The notes below the pieces were generated by a model that was not told where the DNA came from, searched no databases, and was given only the letters and a program-made list of their open reading frames with translations. The position numbers and the translations under genes are program-made. A stretch of 64,000 bases of DNA from Sulfobacillus thermotolerans. GTDB lineage: Bacteria; Bacillota; Sulfobacillia; Sulfobacillales; Sulfobacillaceae. Below are positions 59,226 through 64,000 of this stretch, in pieces (position 1 is the first letter of the stretch; the number at the start of each line of letters is the position of its first letter). The DNA lies in assembly GCA_002951815.1 (NCBI GenBank), contig CP019454.1:1054001-1118000 (forward strand), in the 5' to 3' direction.

Positions 59226-60413
59226 ATGCCGCAATGGGAACGTGATACGTGGTTGGTTCATGCTGGGACCGATTTTTTTGGAAATTTAGAACCTACGGCT
59301 CTTCCGATTTATCCATCCACGAGTTATCGATCACGATCAGGCGAAGAGCTAGATCAATTGATGGGTGGAACTCGCGAAGGTTTTTCTTACGCCCGTCATG
59401 GGAACCCCAATGTAGCGGCTTTGGTTGAGGCTATGAAGGTGTTGGAGCATGCCGAAACCGGTATTGCCACAGCTTCTGGTATGGCGGCTATTGATGCGGC
59501 TCTTTACGCAACGGGATTAGCACCGCACGACCGTGTTCTGGTCTCCCAAGATATTTATGGGGCCTCATTAAGTCTGTTATCAAGCCTATGGGCTGAGTTT
59601 GGCGTTGAGACTGCCGTCGGTGAGTTTACCGACGCTGATGTATTCGTGTCCATGTTGGCCGAGGTTCGGCCGAAAGCGGTTCTAATCGAGACCATTTCTA
59701 ACCCTCTTCTGAAAGTGCTTGATGTGCCAGAGCTGGTAAGGTTGGCGCATGGCCATGGCGCGCAGGTCATTGTGGATAATACATTTGCTACACCCGTGAT
59801 GTACCGACCTGCGGAGTGCGGGGCTGACCTGGTGGTTCATAGTGCTACCAAGTATTTAGGAGGGCATGGCGATGCCATGGGGGGCGTTGTTTTAGGGCGC
59901 CACCAACATGAGGAGCGCTTGCACCAATATCTCAAATTGCGTGGGGCGGTCTTAGGTCCTTTTGAATCATGGCTTATCCACCGAGGCCTGCGGACATTAG
60001 GAGTCCGCTTTGAAAAGCAAAGCGCAAATGCGTTGCAGGTAGCTCAAAAGCTCCAAGCGTCTGGTCTCTTTACGCACGTTTATTACCCACTATTTGCCGA
60101 TCATCCCACGCATGCAACAGCTCAGCGACTGCTTCCTAACATGGGCGGGGCTGTGGTTACACTGGAATTGTCGGGCGGAAAAGACCGTGTATTTCGTTTT
60201 ATGGACCGCCTAGAACTCATTGCTTCGGCAACGACGGTGGGGGACGTCTACTCTTTGTGCTTATATCCGTTAATTGCTTCACACCGCAACCAAACTCCGG
60301 AGCAACGGGCGCAAATGGGCATTACAGACGGAACCATTCGTATTTCTATAGGGCTAGAAGACCCAGGAGACATTGCCGGTGACTTGATTCAGGCTGCCAC
60401 GTTATCGGCTTAA
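59226..60413 (+). CDS. metI: Cys/Met-metabolism PLP enzyme (cystathionine gamma-synthase type)
   Basis: The 395-residue enzyme has YARHGNPN, TASGMAAIDAAL, the PLP Lys in VVHSATKYLGGHGD (about residue 205) and a C-terminal domain with SIGLEDPGDIAGDL. Family members are cystathionine gamma-synthase, gamma-lyase and O-acetylhomoserine sulfhydrylase. SAM-I control points to methionine synthesis, hence the metI-like call. GGAGG precedes ATG 59226. A strong terminator ends the single-gene unit. Confidence 0.85.
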   Translation: MPQWERDTWLVHAGTDFFGNLEPTALPIYPSTSYRSRSGEELDQLMGGTREGFSYARHGNPNVAALVEAMKVLEHAETGIATASGMAAIDAALYATGLAPHDRVLVSQDIYGASLSLLSSLWAEFGVETAVGEFTDADVFVSMLAEVRPKAVLIETISNPLLKVLDVPELVRLAHGHGAQVIVDNTFATPVMYRPAECGADLVVHSATKYLGGHGDAMGGVVLGRHQHEERLHQYLKLRGAVLGPFESWLIHRGLRTLGVRFEKQSANALQVAQKLQASGLFTHVYYPLFADHPTHATAQRLLPNMGGAVVTLELSGGKDRVFRFMDRLELIASATTVGDVYSLCLYPLIASHRNQTPEQRAQMGITDGTIRISIGLEDPGDIAGDLIQAATLSA

Positions 60414-60415
60414 TG

Positions 60416-60452
60416 AAAAAGCACAACCAGACACGAGCTGGTTGTGCTTTTT
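60416..60452. terminator. Bidirectional terminator between metI and the SUF operon
   Basis: AAAAAGCACAACCAG (60416-60430) and its complement (60438-60452) form a perfect 15-bp stem around ACACGAG, with A- and T-runs at the ends. It serves both convergent units. Confidence 0.93.
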
Positions 60453-60454
60453 GG

Positions 60455-60769
60455 CTATCCTTCGATGTCAATGAAGAGATCTGAACCTTCAACTTTTACC
60501 GGGTAGGTGCGAATGGGAGCATAAGCGGGAAAATGCTTCGCCTCCCCAGTCCGCACATCAAATTGACCGCCATGCCTCGGACAATGAATGATGTATCCGA
60601 CAAGGTCTCCTTCACACAGAGAGGCTTCGGCATGGGAACACAAATCATCTGTGGCGAAATATTCGCCGTTGACCTGATATAACGCAATGTCATCGTCTTC
60701 CATCGGCACAAGAAACGGTTCACCGGCAACGATATCATTGACTGATGCCACGCGTACCCACTGTGCCAC
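60455..60769 (-). CDS. Rieske [2Fe-2S] ferredoxin in the SUF operon
   Basis: A 104-residue Rieske protein with DDLCSHAEASLCEGD and CPRHGGQFDVRTG, giving Cys-x-His and Cys-x-x-His ligands. It resembles the ferredoxin component of ring-hydroxylating dioxygenases, but no oxygenase is near. Its place as the last gene after sufB, with the GTG start touching the sufB stop, suggests an electron carrier for cluster assembly or a protein matured with it. The stop is 3 bp from the terminator. Confidence 0.88.
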   Translation of the reverse strand: MAQWVRVASVNDIVAGEPFLVPMEDDDIALYQVNGEYFATDDLCSHAEASLCEGDLVGYIIHCPRHGGQFDVRTGEAKHFPAYAPIRTYPVKVEGSDLFIDIEG

Positions 60770-62170
60770 TTAGCCAATAGCTCCTTCCATCTCAAACTTA
60801 ATCAAGCGATTCATTTCCACCGCGAATTCCATCGGTAATTCCCGGGTAAAAGGTTCAATGAATCCCAAAATGATTAGACGGGTGGCTTCCTCCTCGGATA
60901 ACCCACGCGCAGTGAGATAGAATAACTGCTCTTCACTGACTTTTGTCACGGTCGCCTCATGTTCCATTTCAGCATGGCTGGTTTCGACTTCGGAATAGGG
61001 CAGTGTGTCATTGACCGATTCGTTGTCTAACAACAGCGTATCGCATTTCACGTTCGCCTTAGCTCCGGTTGCTGTTTTATCAAAATGAACTAACCCACGA
61101 TAAGTCGTTTTGCCCCCATGTTGGCTAATCGATTTGGATACGATTGTCGAGGTGGTGTTTGGAGCCATGTGAACCATTTTAGCTCCGGTATCTTGGTGTT
61201 GGTTCCGGCCCGCAACAGCAATAGAAAGCACGCTGCCCCGGGCTCCTTCGCCCATTAGATAGACAGAAGGATATTTCATGGTGGCTTTGGAGCCAATATT
61301 GCCGTCGACCCACTCCATGGTAGCATTCTTATACGCCACGGCCCGTTTCGTGACTAAATTGTAGACGTTGGAAGCCCAGTTTTGAACCGTCGTGTAGCGC
61401 ATCCGGGCTCCTTCTTTCACTAAAATCTCAACCACAGCAGAATGCAAGGACTCTGAATTATAGCTTGGCGCTGTACAGCCTTCAACATAGTGACCGAACG
61501 CATTATCCTCTGCGATGATCAACGTTCGTTCAAATTGGCCCATGTTTTCAGAGTTAATCCGGAAGTATGCCTGCAAGGGGATATCGCAAGTGACTCCCTT
61601 CGGGATATAGACGAAAGAGCCTCCAGACCATACCGCCGAATTTAACGCGGCGAACTTATTGTCTTCCGGAGGAATTACGGTGCCAAAATACTCTCGGAAG
61701 ATTTCCGGGTATTCTCTTAAGGCAGAATCCGTATCGGTAAAGATAATGCCCTTTTCTTCCAAGTCCTTATGAATGCTGTGGTAGACCACTTCTGACTCGT
61801 ATTGTGCGGAGACGCCGGCTAGAAACTTTCTTTCCGCTTCCGGAATGCCTAATCGCTCGAACGTGTCTTTAATGGCCTTAGGCACATCGTCCCATGTGCG
61901 GCCTTGATTCTCGGAGGGGCGCACGTAATACACGATTTGGTCAAAATCTAATTGGCTGAGGTCAGCTCCCCAGCGCTGTATAGGTTTTTTGAAAAACACA
62001 TCGAGCGCATGGAGGCGGAAGTCCAGCATCCATTTAGGCTCTTGCTTGATGCGCGAGATTTCTTCGACCGTCTCTCGACGCAAGCCGCGCGCAAATTTCA
62101 AAACGCTGACATCGCCATCATTAAAGCCATACTGATACTCTTCGTTGACAATTGTTGGTTTGCTGGCCAT
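60770..62170 (-). CDS. sufB: Fe-S cluster assembly protein SufB
   Basis: The 466-residue scaffold protein begins VNEEYQYGF and has the family signatures [31 protein letters not shown] and the C-terminal [17 protein letters not shown]. SufB with SufC and SufD builds the cluster. AAGGAGGG precedes the ATG. The operon order on this strand is sufD-sufS-sufU-sufB-Rieske, the Firmicutes arrangement. The protein is complete. Confidence 0.95.
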   Translation of the reverse strand: MASKPTIVNEEYQYGFNDGDVSVLKFARGLRRETVEEISRIKQEPKWMLDFRLHALDVFFKKPIQRWGADLSQLDFDQIVYYVRPSENQGRTWDDVPKAIKDTFERLGIPEAERKFLAGVSAQYESEVVYHSIHKDLEEKGIIFTDTDSALREYPEIFREYFGTVIPPEDNKFAALNSAVWSGGSFVYIPKGVTCDIPLQAYFRINSENMGQFERTLIIAEDNAFGHYVEGCTAPSYNSESLHSAVVEILVKEGARMRYTTVQNWASNVYNLVTKRAVAYKNATMEWVDGNIGSKATMKYPSVYLMGEGARGSVLSIAVAGRNQHQDTGAKMVHMAPNTTSTIVSKSISQHGGKTTYRGLVHFDKTATGAKANVKCDTLLLDNESVNDTLPYSEVETSHAEMEHEATVTKVSEEQLFYLTARGLSEEEATRLIILGFIEPFTRELPMEFAVEMNRLIKFEMEGAIG

Positions 62171-62213
62171 TATAGTCCCTCCTTAAACGTCTCAGATCTT
62201 TGGGGTTAAGCGG

Positions 62214-62633
62214 CTAAGATGGTTCGGTTAAAGCTTTTTCTAAAGCATTATGGGCCAAGGTGGCGCACTTAACACGGCTGGGAAACTGAGACACGCCGTG
62301 CAACGCTTCAAGATCTCCCAGCGGGACGGTTGACGTCCCTCCTGTGATGAACGTTTTAAAATTTTGGGCAAGGGCAAGGGCTTCGCTTACAGGATGCCCG
62401 ATTACCGCTTCGGTCATCATGGAGGCTGAGGCCATACTAATAGAGCAACCCTGGCCGCTAAAGCGAATATCTTCGATAAGGCCGTCGTGAATCTTTAGCT
62501 CCAATTGAATTTGGTCGCCACACGTCGGATTTAGCATGCCCACGACTTGTGTCGGGTTTTCCATGTGACCGAAGTGGCGCGGAGCTTGGTTATGGTCCAG
62601 TATTGTTTCCCGATACATATCGTCCAAGTTCAT
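62214..62633 (-). CDS. sufU: Sulfur-transfer protein SufU
   Basis: A 139-residue IscU-like protein with three zinc-binding Cys: NPTCGDQ (about residue 38), GQGCSIS (about 63) and VKCATLAHNAL (about 122). In Firmicutes SufU takes sulfur from SufS by zinc-ligand exchange. It overlaps sufS by 4 nt and precedes sufB by 43 nt. The conserved Asp of the first motif is present. Confidence 0.93.
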   Translation of the reverse strand: MNLDDMYRETILDHNQAPRHFGHMENPTQVVGMLNPTCGDQIQLELKIHDGLIEDIRFSGQGCSISMASASMMTEAVIGHPVSEALALAQNFKTFITGGTSTVPLGDLEALHGVSQFPSRVKCATLAHNALEKALTEPS

Positions 62634-63850
62634 CGTGTAAAGTACCTCTTTGTCTCCTCAGTGGCTTCAATGAGCGCATCGACATCGCGACTGCTGTTAT
62701 AAAGGTAAAAGCTCGCCCGCGCCGTTGCCCCTACGTCTAATAGATGCATGAGGGGTTGAGCGCAATGATGGCCAGCTCGAATGGCCACACCCCGCGAATC
62801 GAAGACTTGTGCCACGTCATGAGGATGGATTCCTGTTACGTTAAAAGCCACGACACTAGTTCGGGGCGCCGGCGGACCATACACGGTAATACCCTCAATA
62901 GCCGCCAAACGTCGGTATGCTTCTTCAGCCAATTGCTGGCTGTGTAGGGCAATGCGGCTCATGCCCACCTTTTGCAAATAATCGACCGCTGCGCCAAGGC
63001 CAATTGCCCCCGCGATATGGGGAGTGCCGCCTTCAAACTTCGCAGGAAGTTCTGCCCACGTTGCAGATTCGCGGTCGACGTAGGCAATCATCTCGCCGCC
63101 GAATACGACAGGATCCGCCGCATCTAGTAAACTGCTTTTGCCCCATAAAATCCCTATCCCTGTTGGCCCAAGCATTTTGTGGCCCGAGAAGGCTAAAAAG
63201 TCTGCGCCCATGGCTTGGACATCCGTGGGGAGATGCGGCACGGATTGTGCACCATCGACGACCATGATGGCACCCACTTGGTGTGCCATGTCGGCCACCT
63301 CACGAATAGGATTAAACGTCCCAAGCACGTTGGATACGGCAGATAACGTGACAATCCGTGTGCGGTCCGACAGCTGGGCTTGCACTTGGTTTAAGGCAAT
63401 GGTGCCATCAGGCTCCAGTTCGATATACCGAAGACGAGCACCGGTTCGAGCCGCTAATTGTTGCCAGGGAATAAGATTGGAATGATGCTCCATGGGTGAA
63501 AGGACGATTTCGTCACCGGTTTCCAGAAATTTGTCACCCCATGCACGGGCTATGGTGTTTAAGCTCTCCGTCGTGCCGCGTGTGAAAATCACTTCTTCTG
63601 GACCCCGTGCATTGATAAATTGCGCAATTTTAGCACGTGCGGCCTCCATGGCGACCGTCGATTCTTCGGCTAGGGTATGCACACTTCGTAGCACATTGGC
63701 ATTGGTGGTCTCATAATAGTATATGAGACTGTCAATGACGCTACGCGGTTTTTGTGATGTGGCCGCCGAATCTAAATACACAAGCCGGTGGCCATTAATG
63801 GGACGCCCAAGAATCGGAAAGTCTCCGAGGTCAACCAGAGCAGGGATCAT
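62630..63850 (-). CDS. sufS: Cysteine desulfurase SufS
   Basis: The 406-residue PLP enzyme has YLDSAATSQKP, the Lys in FSGHKMLGPTGIG (about residue 227) and the persulfide Cys in RAGHHCAQPLM (about 363). It withdraws sulfur from cysteine for SufU. The ATG overlaps the sufD stop. With no desulfurase next to mnmA, it may also supply sulfur for tRNA thiolation, by inference. Confidence 0.94.
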   Translation of the reverse strand: MIPALVDLGDFPILGRPINGHRLVYLDSAATSQKPRSVIDSLIYYYETTNANVLRSVHTLAEESTVAMEAARAKIAQFINARGPEEVIFTRGTTESLNTIARAWGDKFLETGDEIVLSPMEHHSNLIPWQQLAARTGARLRYIELEPDGTIALNQVQAQLSDRTRIVTLSAVSNVLGTFNPIREVADMAHQVGAIMVVDGAQSVPHLPTDVQAMGADFLAFSGHKMLGPTGIGILWGKSSLLDAADPVVFGGEMIAYVDRESATWAELPAKFEGGTPHIAGAIGLGAAVDYLQKVGMSRIALHSQQLAEEAYRRLAAIEGITVYGPPAPRTSVVAFNVTGIHPHDVAQVFDSRGVAIRAGHHCAQPLMHLLDVGATARASFYLYNSSRDVDALIEATEETKRYFTR

Positions 63851-64000
63851 TGATCCAACTTCCTTTCTACCGAATCCCAGACGGCGTTCCGTAAGAGGTC
63901 TGAGGGAATGGCGTCGACCACGGGAGCTAAAAAGCCATGAACAAACAACCGAATCGCTTCTTTTTCAGACAGTCCGCGCGCCATTAAATAAAATAAGGCA
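63847..64000 (-). CDS. sufD: Fe-S cluster assembly protein SufD, C-terminal end (truncated by window edge)
   Basis: About 50 residues of the C-terminus are seen: YLMARGLSEKEAIRLFVHGF, then LAPVVDAIPSDLLRN. This matches the SufD/SufB C-terminal signature, and the position before sufS fits sufD. The rest lies beyond the window edge. The stop overlaps the sufS start (ATGA). Confidence 0.85.
   Translation of the reverse strand, partial: ALFYLMARGLSEKEAIRLFVHGFLAPVVDAIPSDLLRNAVWDSVERKLDQ

Overview
The window looks like a chromosomal segment of a spore-forming, acidophilic, autotrophic Firmicute of the Sulfobacillus type. The evidence is a form-I red-type RuBisCO operon, sporulation genes (an intact sigK with its pro-sequence, a SASP-like gene, a SpoIIE-type phosphatase), a SUF operon of the Firmicutes kind (sufD-sufS-sufU-sufB), an S-box leader, and a gene order that follows the Bacillus subtilis aspS - 6S RNA - rarA - cymR - mnmA - yrrD - yrrI - alaS - ireB - ruvX - yrzB - mltG block. 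The genus is an inference from gene content; no database was searched.

Layout. 1-3.8 kb: the end of a System I cytochrome c maturation operon (ccmF end, a zinc-ribbon protein, a CcmI-like exported protein, ccmA, ccmB, ccmC, ccmD). 4.0-6.6 kb: methylmalonyl-CoA mutase small subunit, MeaB chaperone and an acyl-CoA dehydrogenase. 6.6-9.9 kb: dapB, a convergent SASP-like gene, then cysteine synthase, an Rrf2 regulator and a LysR regulator. 9.9-12.6 kb, minus strand: RuBisCO small and large subunits and a membrane protein of unknown function. 12.8-14.3 kb: a hypothetical protein, an isochorismatase-family hydrolase and tRNA-Pro(CGG). 14.5-21.6 kb: dTDP-sugar genes (rmlA, rmlC, rmlB), murT without its usual gatD, selB, a PP2C phosphatase and a P-loop protein. 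21.6-30.8 kb: secD, secF, a CDF metal transporter, recJ, apt, relA, dtd.

30.9-36.5 kb: aspS, a YvlD-like membrane protein, a small DUF3243-like protein, a probable 6S RNA, thioredoxin, threonine aldolase and rarA. 36.6-39.9 kb: a three-gene succinate dehydrogenase with an unusual single membrane anchor. 40-41.2 kb: an MFS transporter on the minus strand. Two nearly identical 2,026-bp IS607-family elements lie in inverted orientation at 41.2-43.3 kb and 54.1-56.1 kb. They bracket 10.8 kb of tRNA-modification, translation and cell-wall genes (Rrf2/CymR, mnmA, alaS, ireB, a ruvX-DUF1292 fusion, mltG, a probably inactive PBP-like protein, a MutY-like glycosylase). 56.4-57.9 kb: sigK followed by 845 bp without a gene but rich in hairpins. 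57.9-64 kb: a globin-coupled diguanylate cyclase, a SAM-I riboswitch controlling a Cys/Met-metabolism PLP enzyme, and the SUF operon on the minus strand.

How the genes fit together: CO2 fixation (cbbLS), respiration (Ccm, Sdh), Fe-S cluster supply (SUF) and sulfur-amino-acid synthesis (cysK, the SAM-regulated PLP enzyme, two Rrf2 regulators) suit an iron- and sulfur-based lifestyle. The items most worth a second look are the paired IS607 elements with putative omega-RNA ends (one ends 19 bp before the MFS start codon), the structured non-coding block after sigK, the ruvX-DUF1292 fusion with an internal ribosome-binding site, the PBP-like protein that seems to lack catalytic residues, and the ATT start inferred for ccmB.
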